DNA of 64,000 bases from UBA1444 sp964521625. GTDB lineage: Bacteria > Bacillota > Negativicutes > UBA1444. Both the position numbers and the translations under genes were made by a program. The notes under the pieces were generated by a model. The model was not told the DNA's origin and made no database searches. It was given only the letters and a program-made list of their open reading frames with translations. Positions 26,045 through 34,767 of the stretch are shown here, in pieces. Where the stretch lies: contig CAZFSM010000001.1 of assembly GCA_964521625.1 (NCBI GenBank), forward strand, positions 62,001-126,000, written 5' to 3'. Within the stretch, counting starts at the first letter, position 1, and each line of letters opens with the position of its first letter.

Positions 26045-27175
26045 ATGACGGACACTACGCTGATTTTAATCACTTTAAGCAGGGCTGTCTTCTGGATATC
26101 CAGTATTTGGCTTGACTTTTCCTTCTTGACATCAAAGCGGTCTGCTTGGTTTCAGACGCTGGCTTTTGCCGGAACATGGGTTATTGTTTTTTTTTTGAAT
26201 GGACTTTTGAGTTCCGTCATTGCCGACCCTTTTCAACGCGGTTATATTCTAAGCTTGGTATACTTGATCCCCATCGCGCTAGTTTTCCAGGAAACAATTC
26301 AGGCTAAAATTTTTGTGTTTTTCATGGTTTCCTCTTTTTCGATGAGTGTTTTTATTATTTGCCTGTATTTAGAAGTGTTGATGTATAGCCAGGTGGTAGG
26401 CGGATTAGTATTGATAGGCCAATTGTTGGAACTGTCGTCGGTACCTGTCATCAGAAAATTTGTGACACCGCATGTTAAAAATATGCTTGCAGTTATCAAT
26501 CAGCAACATTCCAGTTTTACGCTTTTTCCGATTTTGTCCTTTGCGTTATTGGCTTATTATGGCGCCCAACGCACTTATCTTCTATCCACTTTTATTCCCT
26601 TGGTATTATGCACGTTAGCGGTTAGTTTTTCCTATTACCTGATCGCCATATCCATAGAACAGACCAAGCGCAACCAACAACTGACTGTGACTGCAAGAAC
26701 AGATAGTCTGACAGGCCTTTCTAACCGCCGATATATGGAACAGAGAATTCAGGAAGAATATGAACAGTATCAAAGAACCGGTTTGGAATTTTCAATGATC
26801 ATTGCAGATATTGATCTATTCAAGGAGATTAATGACAGGTATGGTCATGCTTGTGGAGACGACTTGCTGCAGTGGGTATCTGAAGACATTAGGAAAGCTG
26901 TCAGAAATCATGACGCCGTTGCTCGTTGGGGCGGCGATGAATTCCTGTTGCTGTTACCGGCAACCCGTGGCGAAACCGCAGTGATTCTCGCCGAGCGTAT
27001 CAGAAATACCATTGAAAATCGCAGATACGATCATGAAAATGAAGCGTTAGCGGTGACAGTTACACTTGGCGTTGCTGTTGTCAGTCGTGATGATACTCCG
27101 GCCAATATTATCAAGAAAGCGGACATGGTTATGTATCAAGGCAAGCGGATGGGCAGAAATTGCGTACTATCGTAG
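26045..27175 (+). CDS. Membrane-bound GGDEF diguanylate cyclase
   Basis: A 376-aa protein with about six hydrophobic segments up to residue 210, then a complete GGDEF domain. The active site is intact (WGGDEFLLLL), as is the inhibitory RxxD site (RNHD five residues before). It should make cyclic di-GMP and be feedback-inhibited. The signal sensed by the membrane part is unknown. A decayed partial copy of the GGDEF coding sequence lies 2.2 kb upstream. Confidence 0.92.
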   Translation: MTDTTLILITLSRAVFWISSIWLDFSFLTSKRSAWFQTLAFAGTWVIVFFLNGLLSSVIADPFQRGYILSLVYLIPIALVFQETIQAKIFVFFMVSSFSMSVFIICLYLEVLMYSQVVGGLVLIGQLLELSSVPVIRKFVTPHVKNMLAVINQQHSSFTLFPILSFALLAYYGAQRTYLLSTFIPLVLCTLAVSFSYYLIAISIEQTKRNQQLTVTARTDSLTGLSNRRYMEQRIQEEYEQYQRTGLEFSMIIADIDLFKEINDRYGHACGDDLLQWVSEDIRKAVRNHDAVARWGGDEFLLLLPATRGETAVILAERIRNTIENRRYDHENEALAVTVTLGVAVVSRDDTPANIIKKADMVMYQGKRMGRNCVLS

Positions 27176-27238
27176 TTCCATTGTGAGTCAATAATTAGGC
27201 GAGTTGTTGTCGTGAATTAAAGGGCGATAAAGAAGGGA

Positions 27239-28612
27239 TCATGACCTAGAAAAACCTTTGCCGGCGGCAACGACAACTCGGTTGCGGCCTGACTCCTTAG
27301 CCCGATACAAAGCCGTATCCGCCATTTTCAGAGCTAATTCCGACGTTTTAAATTTGGCTGGTTTTATTGTTGCCAATCCCAGGCTGATCGTTACATGGTT
27401 CAAAAACAGGGAAGCCTGTTGCGGAATCGAACATTTCTCAACCGCGCTGCGAATATTTTCCGCAATGGCAAGGGCGCCCTGCGTGTTGGTGTTTGGCAGT
27501 ATAACAACAAATTCTTCGCCTCCATAGCGGGCTGCCACGTCGGATGATCGTTTCAACTCTCCTTTTATGGCGAGAGCGACATCTTTTAAACAATTATCCC
27601 CCGCGATATGACCATAGTGGTCATTAAACAATTTAAAATAATCGATGTCAATCATAATGAGGGATAAAGGCTCTTTGGAACGCTGCAACCTAAGAAATTC
27701 TAGTTTGAAGACTTCATCAAAATATCGCCGGTTTGGCAGGCCGGTGAGGCTGTCCGTCATTGCAGTTTCTTCCGCATTCTTTTTTGCAGTTTCCAACTGC
27801 TGAACCAGTATTTTTATTTCCGCTTCCGCCCGCTTTCGCTCTGTAATGTCCATCGCTATGCCTAATACTCCAATAATACGGCCGGTGTCATCTTTGAGCG
27901 GAACTTTGGTTACATTATGCCAGATGAGGCCATCGGGGGTTTCATGCGGCTCTTCAATATTAAGCATTGGCTTTCCCGTTTCGATCACTTGCAGGTCTTC
28001 CTGGAAGTATCGCTGCGCTTGCACTTCGGGATACAGTTCGCACATATTCTTCCCGATCAGGTACTCTTTTGCTTCCCCATGAATTTGTGCAGTGCGTTTA
28101 TTCAGGCGAATATAGTGGTTCTCCTTGTCTTTATAAAACACAAGTCCGGGGATATGATCCAGTATCGTTTCCAGTTGATTGGATAAATTGCGATATTTTT
28201 TTTCGCTTTCACGCAGTTCGGTTTCGACTTCGTTTAGTTTATTTTGATTTTCAATTTCTTGGGCAACTCGCCCAATAATGTTGGCGATGTTAGCTAAATA
28301 ATTGTTGTCTTTTATAATGCATTCTTTTGCGCCGACTTGCATCATGGTTGCCGCGATTTCTCCATCACCATGCTTGGTAGAAATAATAAGCGGCAAGCTT
28401 TTTTTTCTTTTGTGCAACTCGCCGAGTATTTCCTGCGCACTCATATCGCTTAGGGAATAATCCAGCAGCATAATGGAGGGGGAATGCTGCTCAAGCTGAG
28501 CCCGCGCTTCCGCCGCCGAAGTTGCAATGGCAATTTCGTAACCATGTTGGGTACGAACCTTCCTGGCTAATTCCGCTAACTCTAGATCGCCTTCAATGCG
28601 TAGGATCTTCAC
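27239..28612 (-). CDS. Response regulator REC-PAS-GGDEF diguanylate cyclase
   Basis: A 457-aa protein. Residues 1-120 are a receiver domain with phospho-acceptor Asp in MLLDYSLSDM. A PAS domain (about 150-275) and a GGDEF domain follow, with GGEEF active site (RYGGEEFVVIL) and inhibitory RSSD. It should convert a phosphorelay input to cyclic di-GMP. No histidine kinase is next to it. I take GTG 28612 (MKILRIEGD) behind GAGGTG, three codons inside the longest frame. It is convergent with the membrane cyclase. Confidence 0.9.
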   Translation of the reverse strand: MKILRIEGDLELAELARKVRTQHGYEIAIATSAAEARAQLEQHSPSIMLLDYSLSDMSAQEILGELHKRKKSLPLIISTKHGDGEIAATMMQVGAKECIIKDNNYLANIANIIGRVAQEIENQNKLNEVETELRESEKKYRNLSNQLETILDHIPGLVFYKDKENHYIRLNKRTAQIHGEAKEYLIGKNMCELYPEVQAQRYFQEDLQVIETGKPMLNIEEPHETPDGLIWHNVTKVPLKDDTGRIIGVLGIAMDITERKRAEAEIKILVQQLETAKKNAEETAMTDSLTGLPNRRYFDEVFKLEFLRLQRSKEPLSLIMIDIDYFKLFNDHYGHIAGDNCLKDVALAIKGELKRSSDVAARYGGEEFVVILPNTNTQGALAIAENIRSAVEKCSIPQQASLFLNHVTISLGLATIKPAKFKTSELALKMADTALYRAKESGRNRVVVAAGKGFSRS

Positions 28613-28766
28613 GCGCAGCACCTCGATCGGTTCATTCTTATCATAATATTTACCATCGAATCAATATTTCCTTCAAATGGAACGCATTCCATAAAAATCT
28701 GAACCCAACCGAGTTATCGTTATAGAACCGATTAGGCCTAAAGCCGTAAGAGAAGGAGATGCTTTC

Positions 28767-28982
28767 GTGACAGTTGAAGATGTGGTTGTCGAGGAAAGGT
28801 TTCATGGTCAAGGGGTAGGGAAAAGACTGCTCGGCGCTTTGGCGGAATGGGCGGAGCGGCAAGACGTAAGGCGAATGGATTTATTTGCTGATCGCAATAA
28901 TGCAGCTGGCCTCAATTTTTACGACCAGCTGCAATGGGGAAGAACAAATCTGGTTGCTTTGCAAAAGCCTATGAAAATCTGA
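28767..28982 (+). pseudogene. Truncated GNAT acetyltransferase (C-terminal half only)
   Basis: 71 residues that begin at the beta-4 strand of a GNAT domain: VEDVVVEERFHGQGVGKRLL (acetyl-CoA site), then DLFADRNNAAGLNFYDQL. The first half of the fold is missing, and the upstream sequence does not supply it in any frame I checked. A GTG with an AGAAGGAGA site could still allow translation. A hairpin terminator follows. It is most likely a gene remnant. Confidence 0.65.
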
Positions 28983-28986
28983 GATT

Positions 28987-29010
28987 TTGCTAGAAAAATC
29001 TAGCATTTTC
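28987..29010 (+). terminator. Small intrinsic terminator after the GNAT remnant
   Basis: TGCTAGA and TCTAGCA with an AAAA loop, followed by TTTTCC. Confidence 0.6.
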
Positions 29011-29052
29011 CAATTGAATAGAGTTATAATGATTTTACTGACAACTAAATAT

Positions 29053-29194
29053 TTCTTTGGCAAACCTGTCGAAAGATAGGGACGCAAAGCCTTGGGTCTA
29101 CAGGATGGATTATCCCACGATTGCCAGGTTGCAGCTTTATTTTTTTTAAAGTTTTTCAACACCAGCATTCTGAATTGCCTGGTGTTGTTTTTTT
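29053..29194 (+). promoter_or_regulatory. Cyclic-di-GMP-I (GEMM) riboswitch with terminator
   Basis: The aptamer is at about 29053-29134. It shows the conserved GGCAAACC (29059-29066), a GAAA tetraloop (29071-29074) and GGGACGCAAAGCC (29079-29091) of class I c-di-GMP riboswitches. A terminator follows, CAACACCAG (29157-29165) with CTGGTGTTG (29179-29187) and T7. A TATAAT at 29025-29030 may start the transcript. It controls the chemoreceptor and HD-GYP genes downstream. Whether c-di-GMP turns it on or off cannot be decided by eye. Confidence 0.93.
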
Positions 29195-29247
29195 GTGTTG
29201 TTAAGGTAGCGGATTGCTTTTAATAGTTCAGAAGGGAGAGCAAGTGT

Positions 29248-31290
29248 ATGACGAGTGGGTTCAATAGTATCAGGGTCCGGCTCATGGTTACAGGAGGAAT
29301 TATATTACTGCTGGCGCTTGGCGCAATGGCAGGAACTAGTCATTATTATGCGAACAGCTACTTGACCACGAGTGTTGATGAAACAGCCCAATCGATCGCC
29401 TCGGACTATGCAGGCAGAGTGCAGGCCCAGATCAATGAAATCATGCTTCAACTCGAAGCTACCGCAAGCACCCCGCAAATGCGAAATATCGATGATCAAA
29501 ATGTGTTGAAGCAAACGATGGGTGACACATTAAAGCGAATTGGCAAGCTGGACCAGATGACCTTTGTGTACCTGAACGGTTTTTCGATTCGCCCGAACGG
29601 CACGACGGCACAACTGGCAGAGCGCGAATATTTCAAACGGGTGGTCAACACAAAGAAGAGCTATGTATCAGAAATCCTCGTATCGGTTACGACCCAAAAG
29701 GCGTCGGCTATTTTGTGCGTACCGGTATTGGATAATGGCGTGCTAAAAGGCGTACTGACAGGGACCTATTCACTGGAAAAAATGAATGATTTGGTGAAAG
29801 ATATTAAATTCAAAGATACAGGACATGGCTTTTTACTTGATGAAACAGGAATGCTGATTGCTCACGGGTCGAAAACGGACTTTATTGGCAAGCTTAGTTT
29901 GACCAAAAAAGAAGTGAACCCTGAACTAAAACTCGGTAAAATATTGTTGGACGAGCGATTATTGGCCTTGAGCAAGACGAGTGTAGAACAGGGGCAAAAA
30001 GCGAGAGGTGAGTTCTCGTTTATTGATGGGATACAGCAGGTTGCGACATTCATGCCGATCCAATTGGCAGGCGATAAACGGTGGACTTTGGTGGTAACGG
30101 CGCCCGAGGCCGAGGCGAATCAAGCAATGTACAACCTAAAATGGATCATGTTGGCTATTGCGGCCGGGTTTGTCGTATTGGCGGCGCTCTTGATCTGGTT
30201 TTTGAGCGGAAAATTTGTGCGACCAATTATTGGCGTGCGCAATCATGCTGTGCGCGTTGCCCGTGGTGATCTGCAGGTCGAAAAATTGCCGTATGAAACT
30301 CAAAATGATGAAATTGGCGAGTTGGCCAAGAGCTTTAATTCAATGGTTGGCAGCTTGCGGGATTTGGTTAAGCAAGTGCAGGATCAGTCCCAGCATGTGG
30401 CGGCTTCTTCCGAAGAATTGACGGCCATTGCCGAGCAATCTGCCCTGGCGACCAATCAAATCGCGACTTCGGTTTCCGATATCGCCAGCGGCACTGATCA
30501 GCAGGTTCGTGCGGTGGAAGGCGCAACCGTGGTTATTGCAAAAATGTCTACCGGGATCGAGCAGGTTGCCGCCAGTGCGAATGCAATGACCGGTGTGGCC
30601 GAAAAGGCGGCGCAAGCGGCGCATACCGGCGGCAAGTCCGTGAGTACGGCGGTCGGCCAGATGTCTAATATTGAAAGGACTGTAACAAACTCGGCCCAGG
30701 TGGTAGCAAAACTTGGTGAACGTTCGAAAGAAATCGGCTTGATTGTCGATACCATTTCAGGTATTGCCGGACAAACCAATTTGTTGGCGCTGAATGCGGC
30801 GATCGAAGCGGCGCGTGCTGGCGAGCAGGGTCGTGGGTTTGCAGTCGTAGCCGAAGAAGTGCGCAAGCTGGCGGAGCAATCGGAAGAAGCGGCCAAGCGA
30901 ATCGCGAATCTGATTGGTGAGATTCAGAGCGATACGGATAAGGCTGTGGTTGCGATGAGTGATGGAACGCGTGAAGTCAAACTTGGTTCAGAGGTTGTGA
31001 ATTCAGCGGGCGCCGCCTTTAAAGAAATTATGAACGTTGTGGATCAGGTAGCGATGCAAGTGAAGGAAATATCAGTTGCAATTCAGCAGATGACTAGTGG
31101 CAGCCAGCAGATCGTTTCCTCCGTGCAAGCAATCGATAGAATCAGTAAAGCGAATGTAGGACAGACCCAGACGGTTTCCGCTGCTACAGAGGAACAATCC
31201 GCGTCAATGGAAGAAATTGCAGCTTCAAGTCAGGATCTTGCCAAGATGGCGCAGCAGCTGCAAAATATCATCAGTCGGTTCAAAATTTAG
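29248..31290 (+). CDS. Methyl-accepting chemotaxis protein, dCache sensor
   Basis: A 680-aa receptor: first membrane helix at residues about 9-30, extracellular dCache-type sensor to about 280, second helix (about 290-312), HAMP (to about 365), and a cytoplasmic signalling domain. The hairpin-tip region is complete (GQTNLLALNAAIEAARAGE) and EEVRKLAEQSEEAA follows. It should signal through CheA/CheW. Ligand unknown. The c-di-GMP riboswitch upstream ties its expression to the second messenger, and the HD-GYP gene starts immediately after its stop. Confidence 0.94.
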   Translation: MTSGFNSIRVRLMVTGGIILLLALGAMAGTSHYYANSYLTTSVDETAQSIASDYAGRVQAQINEIMLQLEATASTPQMRNIDDQNVLKQTMGDTLKRIGKLDQMTFVYLNGFSIRPNGTTAQLAEREYFKRVVNTKKSYVSEILVSVTTQKASAILCVPVLDNGVLKGVLTGTYSLEKMNDLVKDIKFKDTGHGFLLDETGMLIAHGSKTDFIGKLSLTKKEVNPELKLGKILLDERLLALSKTSVEQGQKARGEFSFIDGIQQVATFMPIQLAGDKRWTLVVTAPEAEANQAMYNLKWIMLAIAAGFVVLAALLIWFLSGKFVRPIIGVRNHAVRVARGDLQVEKLPYETQNDEIGELAKSFNSMVGSLRDLVKQVQDQSQHVAASSEELTAIAEQSALATNQIATSVSDIASGTDQQVRAVEGATVVIAKMSTGIEQVAASANAMTGVAEKAAQAAHTGGKSVSTAVGQMSNIERTVTNSAQVVAKLGERSKEIGLIVDTISGIAGQTNLLALNAAIEAARAGEQGRGFAVVAEEVRKLAEQSEEAAKRIANLIGEIQSDTDKAVVAMSDGTREVKLGSEVVNSAGAAFKEIMNVVDQVAMQVKEISVAIQQMTSGSQQIVSSVQAIDRISKANVGQTQTVSAATEEQSASMEEIAASSQDLAKMAQQLQNIISRFKI

Positions 31291-32355
31291 ATGGATTATT
31301 CCTTGCTCTTAAATGGCATAAGCTTACTGCTATTTGTGTTTGTTGCGTATATGAGCTATTTCGGCTATCAAACAAAATTAAAGGCCGCGCAGCTTGAACA
31401 CCAGTCAAGTGTTGATGCGATGAAGTCTCTGTTTATGCGTGTGCCGGGCGCTGTAATGAGCCTGGAAAAAGACTTCACGATTATTGACGTGAATGCAGTG
31501 CTGAGCCAGGTCACAGGCCTGCAGCCTGCCGCCATAAAAGGAAAAAAGTGTTACGACGTGCTGGGGGATGGAAATATTTGCAGTAATTGCCGCGTGCAGC
31601 AAGTGCTGAACACCGGGAATCCCGATTATGGGACCCAGATAAAATACGAGAAAGATGGCAAGCGCAGATATGGAAAACAAGCCATAATTCCGGTCAAAGA
31701 TCGAACGGGAAATATTGAGTATGTGTATGAAATCGTAACCGACATAACCCATGAAATATCATTGGAGCAGGAAAATCTAGAAAATCTCATGGATATTGTT
31801 ACTGCGATGGCCCATCTTATTGAAAGCAGAGATCCATCCACCGGAACCCATTGCAGCAACGTACAGCGGATATCCTTATCCATTGGGAAAACTATGGGGT
31901 TAAACGACGCGGAACTCAAAGATCTGAGCATTGCAGCAATTATCCATGACATCGGAAAAATTGGCATCCCGGAATCAATTCTAAATAAACCGGAACGCTT
32001 AACGGATGCTGAATTTTCAATAATTCAGCGCCATCCGCAGATCGGCCATGACTCAATCAAACACGTCAAACGCCTGCAAAATGTGAGCGAGGCGATTCGC
32101 GACCATCACGAACACTATAACGGAAAAGGCTATCCGAGTGGGAAGAAAAAGGAAGAACTGTCAACAATATCAAGAATCCTCGCTGTAGCAGATGTTTTTG
32201 AGGCGCTCACTTCTGATAGAGTATATCGCCGGGCGATGAGCGTAAAACAAGCGATAAGTATAATACAAGCAGGTAGAGAGCAACAATTCGATCCAATCGT
32301 AGTCGATGCATTGCTGGAAGTAGTATACGAGGAGCAGGCAAGACGAATCAGCTAG
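31291..32355 (+). CDS. PAS-HD-GYP cyclic-di-GMP phosphodiesterase
   Basis: A 354-aa protein: one N-terminal membrane helix (residues 5-25), a PAS domain (about 45-150) containing a CSNC pair, and a complete HD-GYP domain with HDIGKIGIP and HHEHYNGKGYP. It should hydrolyse cyclic di-GMP. The start codon abuts the MCP stop with no gap, so the genes are translated together under the c-di-GMP riboswitch. This makes a likely feedback loop in which the messenger controls its own degradation. Confidence 0.93.
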   Translation: MDYSLLLNGISLLLFVFVAYMSYFGYQTKLKAAQLEHQSSVDAMKSLFMRVPGAVMSLEKDFTIIDVNAVLSQVTGLQPAAIKGKKCYDVLGDGNICSNCRVQQVLNTGNPDYGTQIKYEKDGKRRYGKQAIIPVKDRTGNIEYVYEIVTDITHEISLEQENLENLMDIVTAMAHLIESRDPSTGTHCSNVQRISLSIGKTMGLNDAELKDLSIAAIIHDIGKIGIPESILNKPERLTDAEFSIIQRHPQIGHDSIKHVKRLQNVSEAIRDHHEHYNGKGYPSGKKKEELSTISRILAVADVFEALTSDRVYRRAMSVKQAISIIQAGREQQFDPIVVDALLEVVYEEQARRIS

Positions 32356-32379
32356 TGTTCTCCTAATTGTTTTGCAAAT

Positions 32380-32420
32380 AGTAAAACCCGCGAACTTCGC
32401 GGGTTTTACTATAATTTTTT
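32380..32420. terminator. Intrinsic terminator between HD-GYP and M20 genes
   Basis: A 13-bp perfect stem AGTAAAACCCGCG (32380-32392) with CGCGGGTTTTACT (32398-32410), then ATAATTTTTTT. The genes are convergent. Confidence 0.92.
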
Positions 32421-32469
32421 TGCTAAGCAACAAAGGAATTATCAATGGTTTGGGGAAATTAAGACATAA

Positions 32470-33633
32470 CTATTGATTTAAAAAATCGAGGGCGAATTGA
32501 GCATACAAGGCAGCACCGACAGGTAAAACATCTTCATCGATATTAAATTTGTCGCTATGGAGCGGATAGTCCGTTTGTTTTGCTTTGTTGCCAATGCCGA
32601 TAAACGCCATGGCGCCAGGAATTTTTTCGCAAAGATAGGCAAAGTCTTCGCCGCCCATAACTTTTTCGATATCGCCCAAAATATTGTCACCGTACAGTTT
32701 GCACAGTGAAGCGGCTGCCAGTTTGGCTATGCGTGGTTCGTTGATCAGGGGGGGCGCGATGGGAATGTACTCCATATCGGCCTGCGCCCTGAATGTGGCT
32801 GCGGTATTTTTGATGATCCGCTCGATGGCCAGAGGAAAGTTCTTTCTGACTTCATGGCTGAAACAGCGGGTTGTGCCCTCCAGCATTACTTCATCGCAAG
32901 TGATGTTCCAGCCAGTTCCGCCGGAAAGTTTGCCGATGGTGATGACTGAAGGCTCCAGCGGGGCGATTTCCCGACTGTTCACCGACTGGAGATTCATGAT
33001 AATCGCGGAAGCGGCCAGTATGGCGTCGATTCCCTGATGCGGCATCGACCCGTGACTGGATTTGCCCCTGACGGTGATCTTAAGCTTGTCGGCTGAAGCC
33101 ATGCGCGGGCCGGGAACCAATGAAACTTTGCCACTGGCTAAATCTGGCCAAACATGCAGGCCCAAAATCGCATCGACCCCATCCATCACTCCAGCTTCTA
33201 GCAGCTTTAATGCACCTTGACCATTTTCTTCGGCGGGTTGGAAGATGAATTTTACGTTGCCGCAGATTTCACTTTTCAGCTGACTCAATATTTTGGCTGC
33301 GCCCAATAGCATAGCGGTATGTCCGTCATGGCCGCAAGCATGCATGGCGCCCACATTTTGTGATTTATAGGGAATATCGCTCGCCTCGGTTATTGCCAGC
33401 GCATCCATGTCGGCCCGCAGCGCCACCGTTTTGCCTGGTTTATCGCCCTGGAGGATGCCGAGGACTCCGGTACCGGCTATTCGCACCGTTTCGATGCCGA
33501 AACTTTCCAACAGTTCGGCCACTCTGGCGCCTGTTTTCACTTCCGTCCAGGCAGTTTCCGGCTGGGTATGGATTTCTCTTCGCCAGGCAATGATTTGAGA
33601 TTTACACTCTTCCGCTAAATTACTAACAGTCAT
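32470..33633 (-). CDS. M20 family amidohydrolase (N-acyl amino acid hydrolase type)
   Basis: A 387-aa metallo-hydrolase of the IAA-amino acid/hippurate hydrolase group. Metal and catalytic motifs are ALRADMDAL, MHACGHDGHTA, QPAEE and GLHVWP. The dimerisation insert begins near KSSHGSMPH, and the final ligand is in GGEDFAY. It should cleave N-acylated or aminobenzoyl-type amino acids in the cytoplasm. Start ATG 33633 (MTVSNLAEEC) behind GAGGTG; the frame extends to 33675 without a site. It stands alone. Confidence 0.92.
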   Translation of the reverse strand: MTVSNLAEECKSQIIAWRREIHTQPETAWTEVKTGARVAELLESFGIETVRIAGTGVLGILQGDKPGKTVALRADMDALAITEASDIPYKSQNVGAMHACGHDGHTAMLLGAAKILSQLKSEICGNVKFIFQPAEENGQGALKLLEAGVMDGVDAILGLHVWPDLASGKVSLVPGPRMASADKLKITVRGKSSHGSMPHQGIDAILAASAIIMNLQSVNSREIAPLEPSVITIGKLSGGTGWNITCDEVMLEGTTRCFSHEVRKNFPLAIERIIKNTAATFRAQADMEYIPIAPPLINEPRIAKLAAASLCKLYGDNILGDIEKVMGGEDFAYLCEKIPGAMAFIGIGNKAKQTDYPLHSDKFNIDEDVLPVGAALYAQFALDFLNQ

Positions 33634-33729
33634 AATTACGCACACCTCTTTGCATAGGAATTCTGCTCCTATCATATCCTGTTGTGTTCTTGGACGTAAA
33701 GGGAATTAGCATTAAGGAGGTCTGCTGAC

Positions 33730-34287
33730 TTGGAGATTGAAGTCAACGCACATGGCTCGACAAAAGTTGTCATTGTGCCGACCGAGGTTGACGGGATTGC
33801 CGCTAATGCCGTGGAAGGGGCCCTGCGCCGACTGATTGACGAAGGGGTCCGCAATATTGTCTGCAATTTTTCGCGGACGGAGATTGTCTCTGAGTCCGGA
33901 CTGGCAATGTTTATCGCGGTACTCAAAGAGTTTCACCGCCAGCAAGGGCAGATGGTGTTTTGCTTGTTGAAACCGGCATTGCGCGAGGTTTTCGCCGCCG
34001 CCGGGCTGACCAATTTATACCATTATTATGAACAGGAAGAAGCTTTACAGGCTGACGTGTTGCGGGAGCTATCGGCGCATTTCGATGAGTATGCCGATTT
34101 TCATGCGATTCGCCTAAGACGGGATGCAGATAAATTATATATTGAGATTTTTCTGGAGTTCGATGGAGAACAAAAAATGCAGCAAGTTCAGCAAAGTATC
34201 AATAAAATCAAGGCGAGCCTGGAAGGAAAAATCAAAAACAGTGAAGTGTTGATCATTCCGACAGCGAAAAATCGCGAATCGCAGTAA
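33730..34287 (+). CDS. STAS domain protein fused to a CDF-dimerisation-like domain
   Basis: A 185-aa protein. Residues 1-105 are a STAS (anti-sigma antagonist) domain, with the phosphorylatable serine region VSESGLAMF. Residues about 110-180 (ELSAHFDEYADFHAIRLRR, then a beta-rich stretch ending EVLIIPT) resemble the cytoplasmic dimerisation domain of cation diffusion facilitators, without any membrane part. The fusion is unusual. TTG start at 33730 behind AAGGAGG. The second STAS gene follows after 17 bases. Confidence 0.75.
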   Translation: MEIEVNAHGSTKVVIVPTEVDGIAANAVEGALRRLIDEGVRNIVCNFSRTEIVSESGLAMFIAVLKEFHRQQGQMVFCLLKPALREVFAAAGLTNLYHYYEQEEALQADVLRELSAHFDEYADFHAIRLRRDADKLYIEIFLEFDGEQKMQQVQQSINKIKASLEGKIKNSEVLIIPTAKNRESQ

Positions 34288-34304
34288 AAAGGAGCAAAAG
34301 CAAT

Positions 34305-34754
34305 ATGCAGGTGAAGGAACTGGGCGGCATACAGCTCATTGAATTGGCGGCGCGCGTTGACGTGACATCGGCGCCGCTGCTGGAGGATTTGTGCCAGGGT
34401 TTGCTTGAACGCGGGCAATTTAAAATCATCTGCGACTTTTCCCGCAACGAATATGTGTCCAGCGCGGGATTGCGCGTGTTTCTTTCGACCTTGAAACGAA
34501 CCCGGAAATCAGGTGGCGACGTGGTGTTATGTTGCTTAAAACCAGGCATACTCGAAATTTTTGACATGACCGGTTTTACCAGTTTGTTTAAGATTGTTGA
34601 CTCAGTTGAAGCCGCACTGGCGCTATTCCAGCCCGCGCCGGTCGAAACGGCGCATGGAGAAATCGAAGCAATTCGCATTGCCAAGCAGGCTAAAGAGGCG
34701 ACACTCGCTTACGAAACGGCGCAAAAACTGGGTCAAATGAACGAGAAGGATTAG
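34305..34754 (+). CDS. STAS domain anti-sigma factor antagonist
   Basis: A 149-aa single STAS domain protein with the conserved phospho-acceptor context YVSSAGLRVF and a short helical tail after residue 110. It would bind an anti-sigma-type kinase when dephosphorylated. No RsbW-like kinase is adjacent. Candidates in this window are the HATPase modules of the 904-aa protein (46.5 kb) and of the permease fusion (51.2 kb), but that link is inference. RBS AAAAAGGAG. Confidence 0.87.
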   Translation: MQVKELGGIQLIELAARVDVTSAPLLEDLCQGLLERGQFKIICDFSRNEYVSSAGLRVFLSTLKRTRKSGGDVVLCCLKPGILEIFDMTGFTSLFKIVDSVEAALALFQPAPVETAHGEIEAIRIAKQAKEATLAYETAQKLGQMNEKD

Positions 34755-34767
34755 GGAGCTGACAGTC

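Noticed and set aside
29059..29134. tRNA-like fold ahead of the chemoreceptor
   Set aside because: The conserved GCAAACC, GAAA and GGGACGCAAAGCC strings identify it as a c-di-GMP-I aptamer. It lacks the TψC-arm sequence and an acceptor stem.
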